Positions 33,888 through 45,349 of a stretch of DNA of 64,000 bases are shown here, piece by piece (the first letter of the stretch is position 1; each line of letters opens with the position of its first letter). Location of the stretch: the NCBI RefSeq assembly GCF_963169125.1, contig NC_084793.1, positions 228,348,360 to 228,412,359 on the forward strand. Direction: 5' to 3'. The notes below the pieces were generated by a model. That model worked only from the letters and a program-made list of their open reading frames with translations, was not told where the DNA came from and did no database searches. The position numbers and the translations under genes were made by a program. This DNA comes from Humulus lupulus. Taxonomy: Eukaryota > Streptophyta > Magnoliopsida > Rosales > Cannabaceae.

Positions 33888-36800
33888 ATGGCAATCTCAA
33901 CCTCACTCTCCCCTTCTTTCTCTCTGCTTTCCACTTCCAAAACCTACAATTCATCTCTCTCCTCAGTCCCCGCTACGTCTCTATTCTCTCGTTTCCAGCT
34001 CCGACCCAGAATTCCTTTGCTCCGATGTCATTTCAAGAACGACACCGTTTCGTTGCTTCCCGGCGTTGGGGAAGACTTGCCTTTGGATTACGGCGAACGC
34101 TTTCCCAAACCGGATCCCAGGGATCGCAGAAGAGCCGGCGTGTTGCTCCACCCGACGTCGTTTCATGGACCTCACGGGATTGGCGATCTTGGAGATGAGG
34201 CATTTCGTTTTATTGACTGGCTCCACCAAGCTGGTTGCTCCGTTTGGCAGGTGCGTGCACTTCCTTAATACTCTTTGGCTGCCGTGAAAATTACAAGTTT
34301 TGTGTTATGTTTATGCAGAAACCAGGTAATATTCGAGACTCGAGTGTTTTGAACTGTTACGAAAACAACTGAATTTTCAATTTTCATCTCAACTCTATTT
34401 GGTTGCTGAGAGATTGGTTTAATGTAACTGTAGTTGCACATTGTAGCCGTTGTGTTGCGATTGGTTCCTTGAAATGATGATTTCTTACTTTTCCAAAAAG
34501 AGAAGCTCATTTTAAGTTTAATTTTTTTGGAGTATGGTTGTTAGTTTATGTTTAAATGTATATATTTGTTTCAGGTTCTTCCTCTTGTTCCTCCAGGGAG
34601 GAGGGCTAACGAAGAGGGATCCCCTTACTCTGGCCAGGTAACATGAAGATTGACTTTTTGTTTAGTGTTGTAATTAGCTTCTTCTTTAGGGTGAAAAGTG
34701 TCGAAATTCGAGCTTATTGAAATTGTTGAGCACAAACGAATTTTTGTTTGACATAAGATTTTTTTTTTTTTTGGCAAATAGAAAATTCTAACAATTTGCA
34801 ATTTACCAATGTTGGCCAAACTACTTACTCTAGGAGTCTAGAAGACTCCAACTTGTTACTAATAATCCTTTGGTGCCTGGGTTGTACTAGTCTTTTTGTA
34901 TCTATTGCACTGCACACTTATGGATGATTGTCCTTGGTGAACAATATTTAGGATGCAAATTGTGGTAACACTCTCTTGATATCTCTTGAAGAGCTTGTTA
35001 AGGATGGCTTGTTAAAAAAGGAGGAGCTACCAAAACCAGTGTGAGAATTTTTGACCCTGTTTCAATTAGCACAGTATGTTTCTACATGCATTTCTCTTAC
35101 TAAAATTATGTCACTCATTCATGCAGGGAGGCTGAACGTGTGAACTTTATAACTGTGGCTGAGATGAAGGAATCTTTAATAACGAAGGTCAGCTATATAT
35201 CTCAACTCAAACATCGTATGTTTCTTGTTTTTTTGTTTTTGGAAGTCACGAGGTTCACTGATATGAATAAGTTTAATTGTTATTATACAATTGACTAGTT
35301 GCTGTCTATTTGTATAGATTATCAATGTTTTCAAATGATTTTTTCTGAGTGATGCTTCCAGATTAAACATAGGAGATTATAGCCTGTCACAATAAGGACT
35401 TGTTTTTCTTAGAATCTTGTCTTCAATCCTTGGTTGACTTTCTGTTTTAGTTGATTGTGAGGGCAAGGGGGTTCAAGATGGTTAGGGTTCCTTACTGTAA
35501 TCCTGTTGGCTACATATGTAATCGCACATTAACTGAAAGAAACAACCAATCCTTGGTTGACTTTCTGTTTTAGTTGATTGTGAGGGCAAGGGGGTTCAAG
35601 ATGGTTAGGGTTCCTTACTGTAATCCTGTTGACTACATATGTAATCACACATTAACTGAAAGAAACAACCAATTTTTCTCCACAGAGAGAGAGAGAGAGA
35701 GAGAGTATACGAGTTTTAGTATTTCATTTCATGTTTGAGAGCTTACTATTACTGGAACAATTCATCTGCACCCTGTTAGTTTTGTAACTTGTTATTAGAT
35801 TAAGAAATTCACTATCTACTGTGTTTTCTTAGGCTGCTGAGAGACTTATTCAGAGCAAAGGTGATCTTAAAAATCAGCTTGAAGATTTTCGTAGTGATCC
35901 TGATATATCAAGTAAGGTTTTCACATTTGAGTACCTTTATCTAGTTCCGCCTTCACTCCAAGTATGAGCTTCAGAGCTATCCAAGAATGCAATTGCATAG
36001 ATGTAGAATCTAATTCACTCATCTTTTGAGTTCTATTCTATTCTTTTGTGGTCATTTACCTCTCTTTCTTGTGGATTGCTTGTTTGTAAATGTTGCAGGC
36101 TGGCTTGAAGATGCAGCTTACTTTGCTGCAATTGACAACATCCAAAATACTTTCAGTTGGTATCTGTGGCCTGAACCTTTAAAAAATCGCCATCTTACAG
36201 CCTTGGAGAACATCTACCAGAACGAAAAGAATTTTGTAAGTTTAGGATGACTCTGGAAACTTTTTTACGGGCTTATATTTCTTTACCGCAGCATCTTTAT
36301 TGATGCTTGAAATCTGTGTGCTACTAGCTCAAGCATCTGACTTTTACAGATTGATGTATTCATTGCTCAGCAATTTTTATTCCAAAGGCAATGGCAGAAA
36401 GTTTGCAAGTATGCTCAGAGTAAGGGAGTTAGCATTATGGGAGATATGCCCATTTATGTTGGTTATCATAGTGCTGACGTTTGGGCCAATAGGAAACAAT
36501 TTTTGCTTGTAAGTAATTTGTAAGTTGATGATGATGCATAGCGTGCATTCTCATAATCAAAATCATGCTAAAGTACCATACTAAGTCAAATACTTACTAT
36601 ATATTTATCTTGCAGAACAGAAATGGTTTTCCTCTTCTAGTTAGTGGTGTTCCTCCTGATGCCTTCAGTGAAACTGGTCAGCTGTGGGACAGGTAGTTTA
36701 TCCTAGACACTTACCAAGAAAATATATGAAGTCTTAGAGGTGGTTTGTGGTTGAATTCTTATAAAATTGGTAACCAATTTTAAATATGCGTACTTACTCA

Positions 36801-39124
36801 TGTGAAGTGTATGTAATCTAGTTATCCTGACCTTTGTGAGCATGTCCTAAGTTTTACTATGGACATATACTTAACTTCAAGAGTGTAGGTACTGAAGTAA
36901 TCTTAAGTAAGTCATTGTTTCAAAGTCCGTCTAGCATTTATATATGAGTTCTCCAGTATGAATTTTCCAGAACCAACTTGGGCTCATTAAATAATTAAAG
37001 AAAAATACTTGATATTTTTGCTGTCGACTTGCTATACAGATTGCTAATTAAATAATTTTGACTAAAAGCCCTCTTTATAATTGGAAAGCCATGGAGAAAG
37101 ATGGATTTTCATGGTGGATACGTCGCTTACGACGTGCACAGGATCTATATGATGAATTTAGGATAGACCACTTCAGAGGATTTGCTGGTTTCTGGGCTGT
37201 TCCTTCTGGTTAGGCTTTTTATATATTTGGTTTGACCTTTTGTTTGTTGTATTTTTTGGTGTTGTTTCACTAATATATTTATGTTCACAGAGGCAAAAAT
37301 TGCAATGGTTGGACGATGGAAGGTCAGCCTCTTTCTCAGAGTTAGTTATGGTTTCACTAAATTTTCCCATTATCTAATTCTGAGTATTTTTTGTGACAGT
37401 AGGCAGGACCTGGTAAATCCTTGTTTGATGCGATCTCTGGAGCAGTTGGAAAGATTAATATAATAGCTGAAGATTTGGTATGCTTATTAGATTGGATAGA
37501 GAAAGTTCAACTTTTCATTAGATAGTTCTCTTTCTCATACTTGTCCTCAATTATATATATGGGTCTTACAAAACTACTTTGAATGAGCACTTTTTCTTGT
37601 TCGGTTGGTCTGCTGGCTGAATTCTCACGATTTGCTCTTAACTGACAGGGGGTTATAACTGAGGATGTGATTGAACTTAGGAAATCCATTGGGGCACCTG
37701 GAATGGCCGTCCTCCAGTTTGGTATTAAGTCATTACTAGTGTGCTATACTGTTCACTATTGGAATAACTTTAATATTCATGCTTTGATCATGTACTACTT
37801 TATACTTTCTTGGTCCAGGTTTTGGAAGTGATGCTGCTAATCCTCATTTACCCCATAATCATGAGAGAAATCAAGTTGTGTACACTGGGACTCATGATAA
37901 TGACACAGTAAAATCCTTCCATTCATGCTTTTTCTTTAAACATTTTGCTAGTTTGTCTTTTTAGTAGAAGTTAATTTGATATATCACATCATACGGTAAA
38001 ATATAATATTTACCTTGAATCTTTACATAGTTATTGGGAGGAGTCTGCCACTAGGATCAGTTGGATTTCTCTCTTAAAATATGATCTGGAAGATTAATAT
38101 TTTGCATTTTAGGGTAGAAGTGTTTTTTTTTTCATACCTGTGAGCTGGGGAGCTTAGTTTTATATATATATTTTTTCTGATGTTAAAGAGAGCCTGCTAA
38201 TTGAGACTTGCTTGCACTGCAGATCTGTGGCTGGTGGAATGTTTTGCCGGAAGAAGAGAAGTCCAATGTAGGTGAAATTGATCTTACATTCTCTTTTAAC
38301 ATTTAATTCCTACATGTAATTAGGTAAGCAATGTTTAGCATATATTTCGATAATGATCTTAATTTGTTTGTCATCTTAGGTGCGGAAGTATCTTTCAATT
38401 ACAAATGAAGATGATATCTCATGGGAACTCATCAAAGCAGCATTATCTTCAGTGGCCCAAACCACTATAATACCCATGCAGGATATTCTTAGGCTGGGGA
38501 ATTCTTCAAGGATGAACATTCCAGCAACTCAGGTAAATGATTATTTTCAGTTGGAAAATGTAGAGAAATAGTTAATTGGAAGATAGCTCCTGAAAATGTT
38601 ATTGACTATAATTGATTTTAACTACTCCTAAAACTTGTATGTCCCTGCAAATGGTTCTTATTTGCTCCTGAAATAATAGATTGCACGAGAGAGATCATCC
38701 GCTTATCATTTATCCACACTCACTTTCTACTGTTGGTTGCCTCAATTTAGTTTTGTATTCTAGATGCTGGAAAGAAACGCAATTTTGTTTACTCTTTTGT
38801 ATGCTTTAGAATTTAGATGTAATTGTATTATCCTTTTCCTTTTTTGAAATATAGAAAAACTATTCTTCAGCTTATTTACCATATACATGAGAAAGCTTCA
38901 AGGAATAGGCCACCCTACGTATCATTAGAAAAAGCACTCTTTTATTTTGTTTATCTCTTTCCATCCCAAATACTTTAGTTGAGGGTGGATTTTTAACTAG
39001 AGCATTTTATTGAACACAGTTTGGTAATTGGAGTTGGAGGATACCAAGTTCCACAAACTTTGATAAGTTGGAGAATGAAACCTCAGCACTGAAGGATATG
39101 CTGTCATTGTATGGAAGACTCTAA
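33888..39124 (+). CDS. DPE1: 4-alpha-glucanotransferase, plastid (disproportionating enzyme 1)
   Basis: Transfers alpha-1,4-glucan segments between malto-oligosaccharides and releases glucose; works in starch breakdown in the plastid stroma (glycoside hydrolase family 77). Sixteen exons joined by GT-AG introns: 33888-34250, 34575-34637, 34952-35040, 35127-35187, 35833-35911, 36099-36235, 36350-36508, 36616-36692, 37069-37208, 37291-37322, 37403-37477, 37649-37721, 37819-37907, 38223-38267, 38380-38532, 39020-39124. The phases close exactly to 579 codons plus TAA, close to the usual length of plant DPE1. The N-terminus is rich in S, T and L like a transit peptide. GH77 motifs: GVLLHPTSFHGPHGIGDLG, catalytic nucleophile D376 in RIDHFRGF, acid/base E423 in IIAEDL, and D476 in GTHDNDT. 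It ends NFDKLENETSALKDMLSLYGRL. No lesion was seen. The start fits because the longest frame begins here in good context (AAAATGGC). Confidence 0.96.
35424..35705 (+). repeat. 123-bp tandem duplication plus GA microsatellite in intron 4
   Basis: 'caatccttggttgactttctg' starts at 35,424 and again at 35,547. The two copies (35,424-35,546 and 35,547-35,669) differ at about two bases, so the duplication is young. A (GA) run follows at 35,684-35,705. It lies in the fourth intron of the glucanotransferase gene, away from splice sites. Confidence 0.88.
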
Positions 39125-39234
39125 GTCGAGCAACTGGGAATTCTTCGACCTTATATCCAAGGTTTGGTTTTTGGGACTATAAGTCGAGCAACTGGGAATC
39201 CTTGGTCCTTGTAGCCAAGGTTTGGTTTTGGCAG
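39119..39234 (+). repeat. 58-bp tandem duplication spanning the stop codon of DPE1
   Basis: 'aagtcgagcaactggga' occurs at 39,123 and 39,181. The unit ends '...ccaaggtttggttttgg'. The first copy contains the TAA stop of the last exon; the second copy lies in the 3' UTR. The protein is not altered. Confidence 0.8.
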
Positions 39235-39725
39235 GGTAGCGTAATAAAAGAATATTAGTACGAGGTACTGTCCTTGGATTGTTGTTAAATAAACATAACA
39301 GACTAGAAGTTTTTTAATTATGGTGATTCATGTTGAAGCCAGTTTTAAGTAAAATAAAATGGTTTGTCCTTTTTATTTGTTGAAGTACTTATTGCCCCAC
39401 TATGAATGTATGAGTAGATAGTGTATTATAGACCCAATTCAGTCAATTAAATTCCTACCTGGTTACTAATTTGTAGAATTGATCCCAATATCTTTAGTTT
39501 GTGGAAAAGAAAAAATCAAGCTCTATGATCAAACAGAAATATTAGAATTGGATAAATATTTAAATTTACAGTGTGTTTATACAGGGAAAAATTTGTTGTG
39601 GCCTAGTGGCCAGACAAGAGTTGAAAGTCTTTCAAATCCTTGTAGCTTGCACAATAAGAATGATGAGTAGCATAGCAGTAGGATACTAATCTGAAGTCTC
39701 CATGAGGAATGATTTGGTTCAAGAA
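39235..39725. other. Intergenic region between two convergent genes
   Basis: Holds the 3' UTRs of the glucanotransferase gene (plus) and the FtsH-like gene (minus). The 63-codon frame at 39,479-39,670 shows no family signature and is probably chance. No repeat structure beyond the 58-bp duplication. Confidence 0.5.
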
Positions 39726-42700
39726 TTAAGAAGCCTTCTCAATCGCTTCAATACACTCCAATATAGTGGCCTTCTGTGTCATTTTGGATATAAGGGCCTC
39801 ATGCAAATCCTTGTTATTTTTTAAAAGGGTTGCAGCAAACAAAACCTGCAGTATCAGCCATCTAAAATTGTTCAGCTAGGATTAAAATTGGCTTCCACAT
39901 TTTTCACATAATACAGAGTATTGAAAGTGAAACAGAAGACATCCTCACGTGTTGAATAAAAACATGAAAAATCAATTACGAGGAACTTACAGCCCATCTA
40001 GTAAGATTCTGTTGCTGGTCTTTGCTTATTTGTGGTTTGCTTCTGTTGATAAATCTCTAGAGATCAAAGTAAAAGGCATGGGTTTGAGAATGTAGCTCAA
40101 GTTATGCCAACAAAACGAAAAAAAAAGAGCCCTTAGGCAAGTGATGGTTAGGACCTGAAGAGTGAAAAGATCAGCAGATTGTCCAATCACTTTATCATAT
40201 TTAAGCCCCTCTGCTGCGAGTCCAGCCATTGCCACCACTGCCAACCTAAAAAAAGATAAGACAGTTAATCCTGCTCCAGAAATGGTAATTAATACAAAAA
40301 CCAGCAATGTTTATCTTCATAAAAATTCAAGTTGTGCAATGCAAGATAATGGTAAACTGGGTTTTTTTGTTTTGTTTTGTTTCTTTTATCACTTTCTTGC
40401 TGGAAATGTTTTGACCTACTTATTTATTCAATTTATCAGATGAATTGCATAACTAAACTAAATATCTATATGTAATTATACCTGTCAAGTTCCTTAGCAT
40501 CTAGCTGCCCACTGTATATAAGCTTTTCAAGCCTTTCATCAATGAGATTGACATGTTCTTTCCCGATGTCTAGAGAATACCCCAGAATTGGTAGGCCCAG
40601 CAAATAACCAACTGAATCATCAAAGAAAACTTTTTATTAGAAAACGAAAGGCCTTGTATCCAAGCACAATACATACATAATGGTAGTAATAATAATTTGT
40701 CAGTATAAAGAACTTAACATGTGGATTGTTAACTCAATCGTGATGCCTGCGGAGCATGGAAATCTTTGTTAGATATATGAATTTCAATGTGGAGTACCTA
40801 AAAAATGAGCTGCTTCATGTCTAGCAATCCTCTCTTGATAATCAGGAAAGAAGGTTGAGAAGCCATTGATGGCAGCTTGAAGAAGCCTAATTTTTTTGCA
40901 GATAAAACCGTTACTTATCATAGGAAAGCTGTAGAGAAAATATTTGTATATACTTGAATTTAACACAATAGAGCATCAGCTAATAAAAGTTATGTTCCAA
41001 TTAGAATTATGCTTACCCAGGGGAAATGCTACCCACAGCCAAAACTATTAAAGAGATACTCCCAATCAAGTATGGCACAAAGAAGCCCCAATCCTGCAGG
41101 GATATGAACCCAAGACATTGATAGTAGCCGGAAATCAGACCAGTAAATCTAACAGCTCAACCACAGGTGAAAGACTATGATTCAGAATATATTATATGTA
41201 GTTAAGATGCAATGGAGCAGGAGAAGCACATCCAAACATGCAAGTAATCTTTAGACATCGAACGAATAAAGAGAAGAAAAGTAATCTATATTTACCCCAG
41301 GAAGTTGGCCAGCAATAATACCTAAGAATCCAGTTGTCCCCACCACTGTGAAAAGAAAAGCCGCCTGTTTCACTGAAAGATATCAAAATACATAAACAGT
41401 TGTTTTAAACTAGTGTTTTATTAGCAATTGCATTTGGAAGTATCTTTAGTCTTAAATTCAATCATATAAAGAAAACTAAATTGAGATGTAATATTGATTC
41501 TTCAAGTAGTTGGGTTAAGACTATATTACTAACATATGACCATATTGAGCCTTTGCAAGACCATATTGAAAAGCTCAATTCTTGATAAAAATTCAAACAG
41601 TTAACAAAAAGTAGTGGAGTCAAAGCCCGAAAGCTCATCCCAAATATTTCATTTTTATTTTATTTTAAAAACACAACCAAAAAAAAAAAACAATAGTATC
41701 ATTATCAAACAAGATCTAGAGAAATAGTTTCACAGGGACTCACATCATTTCTAACGCTGGGGATTGCAAGGTTTTCTGCGTTTTTAATTCCTAGAGAGGT
41801 CAGCTCCCTGAGAGATGTCTGGGGACACAGTCTAACCGTTTAGTTTCCAATCAAGTAACATATGATATGATCAAGCCTCTTGCAATTAAGCAATTGATTA
41901 TTACATAATTAATGTATATGTTATATATATAATGTATATTTATTATATGCATATGTTTGTAGAAGTTGCTAACGTTTGAGTAGCATTTTCCCAGAATTTC
42001 ATACTTTTTAATGAAGACTGACCGTACGACGTGAGACATATGGCTGAGAACTCCATTTTTGCGCCCATCCAAGTTCACTCAGCTGATCAAGTGCCTCTTT
42101 AACACTTGTGCTATCTTTCTGCAAAAATTATATAAATATATATCGTCAATGTAGTTTCCCAAAACTCATATAACAACAAATTTTAAACATAAGACAAGCA
42201 AAAAAAATATATACGAAAAACTTGAATGAGACTGAAACAATGCTATTGTCATCAAAGTCTTTTGGGCACCAACTTATTTTTTGTTTTGCAAAAATAACTG
42301 CCTTGTGCTTTTCTAAACTTTTCAAGTTTTGAATATAAAACCCAAATCAAATTGGCTCGGGTATATTTTTTATTCCTTACTCTTACTTTTGGAAGGTAAC
42401 ATTGGATTTAAAAGGGTTAGATAATTTTGACTAAGTGGCTTTGTTAAAAAATTAGAGAGTCCTAAAAAACTTGATTCAACAGCTCCTAATTAATTAACAT
42501 GACCTTAGAGTCTTAACTGTGTAAAATATAAAAATTAAAGACGAAATTAAAAAAATTACTAAAAGGAGGAAGAACCTTTGCAATGGCAGATTCGAGAGTC
42601 TTGAGGTCGACGCTTGGGACGGCGGAGTACGAAGCTCTGAGACTGAGACGCCATGGATGCGGAAGGAGCTTAAAACAGTTGACGTTTGGGCGATGAAAGT

Positions 42701-42755
42701 CGGTGGTAAGAGCACGGCCATAGAAAGCAGAGCCCGGGTTTGATAGAGAAGCCAT
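39726..42755 (-). CDS. Plastid FtsH-peptidase-like protein (M41-like, no AAA+ domain)
   Basis: Ten exons (minus): 42755-42576, 42118-42023, 41818-41744, 41364-41296, 41093-41017, 40886-40798, 40611-40482, 40245-40155, 40056-39991, 39845-39726. Phases close exactly to 330 codons plus TAA. The N-terminus (MASLSNPGSAFYGRAL) is transit-peptide-like. Residues about 61-92 give LDQLSELGWAQKWSSQPYVS. Two hydrophobic segments (about 118-137 and 143-162) look membrane-spanning. Then FSTFFPDYQERIARHEAAHFL has the zinc motif HEAAH (189-193), and VVAMAGLAAEGLKYD...GQSADLF parallels the FtsH peptidase stretch with its third metal ligand (candidate D264). The ATPase domain of true FtsH is absent. The family is conserved in plants (Arabidopsis At5g27290-like, from memory); its substrate is unknown. 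Likely role: plastid membrane metalloprotease or pseudoprotease. It converges on DPE1. Confidence 0.9.
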
Positions 42756-42871
42756 GGGGAAGATATTGTGGTTTGTTGTATTAAAGCTACGAAAAATAAC
42801 ACAACATTTGCTAACCGATAAGGTTTGGCGCCACTGATCAATTAATTAATGGGCATTGTATTTACACAAAA

Positions 42872-43308
42872 TATATATATATGACAATTTTTTCATAGGC
42901 CTCACTTCAAGCTAAACTGGTAGGGCTTTTAGTGTTTTTTGACCCGTGAATAATTTTCGGTGCGATTTTTTTTTATGATCATGTATATTGTAGCTATTTA
43001 GAGCATCCTGTAAATTTTCAGAAAATTCCGAATAGTTTACAGTACCGAAAACTAGGTTCAAACATGTAGTTTTCCACGTGCATAAAAAAAATTAGTCACG
43101 AGTGCAAAACATGTTTGAACCTAGTTTTCGATACTGTAAACTATTCAGAATTTTCTGAAAATTTGCAGGTTGCTCTAAATAGCTACAATATACACGGTCA
43201 TAAAAAAAATCACGCCGAAAACTGTTCACGGGTTGAGAACACTGAGAGCCCTACCGGTAAGGCTTAAAGTGAAGCCCCTGTACGAGAATTCTCATATATA
43301 TATATATA
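42872..43308. mobile_element. Foldback MITE upstream of the FtsH-like gene
   Basis: The two halves fold: 'aaactggtagggctttt...ttcagaaaattccgaatagtttacagtaccgaaaactaggttcaaacatg' on the left (to about 43,070) and its inverted counterpart on the right (from about 43,110). The two ends lie in (TA) runs at about 42,870-42,882 and 43,294-43,308, which may include the target duplication. The near end is roughly 120 bases upstream of the start codon at 42,755. No transposase. Confidence 0.8.
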
Positions 43309-43999
43309 TCTAATTTATATAATAAGTGGGTAGATAAATAATTTTTTTTGTTTTAACGATTTTTTATTTTTTTTAAATGTTAACTTTAACTGAATATTCT
43401 TATATTTATCAGAATATTTTTATATTTAACTAGTTTATAAATATTTAAACTTAAATAAAATAAAATATGATATTTTTGATATATTTTACAATGATAATTA
43501 TTTAAAAATAATTAAATAAATTAAAATATGATATTTTAAAGATATTTTACAATGATAATTATTTTAAAATAATAAATAATTAAATAAATTAAAATAAGAT
43601 ATTTTACAATGATAATTATTTAAAAATAATAAAAACATACATTTTATAACAAATAAAATTTAATTAAACTTAAACTCACTTATTAGAATAATATCATATT
43701 AAACATATAATATAATCTTTTAAAAACTAGCAAGAAACTTAAATTTAAAATCCACGTATAATATTTAATATTACATTAAATATATAATATATAATCTCTT
43801 GTTGTCACTTCCAAATTAAAAAACTAGAACAAACATAAAATTAAACAGAATAAATAAATTATTTAATTAAAATAGGATATTTATTTCAATATTTATATGA
43901 CATTAATATAAATTTAATAAAATTAATTAATAAATTCTATAAATAAAACTAAACAAACGTGCATATTACACGTTACTTCTATCTAGTATATATATATAT
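43309..43999. repeat. AT-rich dispersed repeat, inverted relative to 32,271
   Basis: Reverse complement of 43,810-43,960 matches 32,271-32,420. The region also contains short reiterations ('gatattttacaatgataattatttaaaaataat' three times, 43,460-43,630). It ends in a (TA) run before the hAT element. No gene is visible. Confidence 0.55.
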
Positions 44000-44007
44000 A
44001 TAGTTAC

Positions 44008-44757
44008 TAGGGCTGCACAAAAAAATCGATAATCTGCTTCACCTGTCCAACCCATCAAAATTTGTCTGCTTTGAACTTGCTCATTAAAAAATCCATTGAA
44101 ATTCGATTGGGTTGAACCCAACCCGCCACTAGATTGGGTTGGTTACGGGTTGCAATAATATAAGGTGAGTTCAACCCGCACCCGCTACTTATGATATTAG
44201 TCCAAATATTTAAATTTTTTTAATAAAAGTTTTTGTTGCTATGAGATTAATGGTAATAACTTGTGAATTGTAAATAAAAAATTGTTTAGGAAAAATAGAT
44301 GAAAAAATAAATAGTGTTACTTGTATTGATGGTTTAATTATTAGTGAAATTTTTCATAATAAAACTCAAATTGTTGAAATTATGAATGTGTGAATTAATA
44401 AGTTTAATATCATTTATAATTTGTATAATTGTGATAATTACTATACTAATTATTAACATTTTTTTTATGAAGTTTTAAATTCAAGTTTAAGATATGATAA
44501 TATTCACGATGACATTGATGAGTAAAGAATGTATAAGTTTTAACTTTATAGTTTACAATTTTTGTTTTTTAAATATCATAAATCGATAATTTTAAATTTT
44601 AAATCAATTCAACCCGCTCACAAAACCACACAAATCCGCCCATAAAAAAATCGTCCAAACTGCACATTTGTTGGGCAACCATGGGTTGCATTTTTCTAAA
44701 ACCACCAAATAAAAAAATCGCGCGAATCACCCAAAACCCGCCTGTCGTACACCCCTA
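44008..44757. mobile_element. Non-autonomous hAT element, 8-bp TSD
   Basis: Ends TAGGGCTGCAC and (reverse complement) TAGGGGTGTAC form short terminal inverted repeats. Flanks ATAGTTAC (44,000-44,007) and ATAGGTAC (44,758-44,765) agree at 7 of 8 bases, as a hAT target duplication would. Near the ends 'gggttgaacccaacccg' and 'aacccg' words recur; the middle is AT-rich. 750 bp, no transposase. Confidence 0.75.
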
Positions 44758-44926
44758 ATAGGTACCCATTAATTAACTAAAAAATTAATTTTTAACAATT
44801 TTAATTTTTTTTTGTTAATTTTAATAATTTTATTTTATCTTATTTTCATAATTTTTTTCTAGAGTAATGTATAATTTCTATAGAAAAAAAGCTATTTAAT
44901 TAACAAGTTTTTATGAATCCACTTAA

Positions 44927-45007
44927 TGGTGAGAGTGGGATTTGAACCCACGCCTTTTTGGACCAGGACCTTAATCTGGCACCTTAGATCAACTCGGCCA
45001 TCTCGAC
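44927..45007 (-). tRNA. tRNA-Leu(AAG)-like gene, probably decaying
   Basis: The minus strand has an A-box-like TGGCCGAGTTGATCTAAGG, an anticodon loop TTAAGGT (anticodon AAG), a class II variable arm, and a perfect T-arm GTGGG-TTCAAAT-CCCAC (B box). The acceptor stem mispairs at positions 2:71 and 3:70 (GTCGAGA versus TCTCACC), and the anticodon stem has one A-C at its last pair. The body is that of plant nuclear tRNA-Leu, but three mispairs suggest a pseudogene or a weakly functional copy. Confidence 0.65.
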
Positions 45008-45349
45008 GTATTTATTAATATCTTAACTAATAATAATATAACTTCATAATATATTTTCTAAATATTTCTGTCACTGTTGCTTTCCTCCAAAAAAACTAAT
45101 TTTGTAAAAAAAATGAAAGCTGACACTATAATAACAAAAAACATTAGTAAAAATAGGAAGATGAAAATCCAACATCAATCATATCACAAAAAAATATATC
45201 GTTTTATTAGCATCATACATTAGAATCCATAACTTTATAAAGATGCCGTTTAGACTCGTATTTATTTTTATTTTTCACAAATAAGGAAAAAAATACCTAG
45301 AGTTGAATTTGATTAAATTAACATATCTAGATTGGTGGTGCATGGATTA
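45008..45349. other. AT-rich spacer
   Basis: No gene or repeat recognised between the tRNA-like sequence and the LINE relic. The 5' limit of the LINE is not sharp, so its first part may begin here. Confidence 0.4.

Noticed and set aside
33803..34287. Two longer plus-strand frames (131 and 147 codons) overlapping exon 1 of the glucanotransferase gene
   Set aside because: They are out-of-frame shadows; only the frame from 33,888 gives GH77 motifs and splices through to a 579-codon protein.
36300..36512. A 70-codon plus-strand frame within the glucanotransferase gene
   Set aside because: It overlaps exon 7 in the wrong frame.
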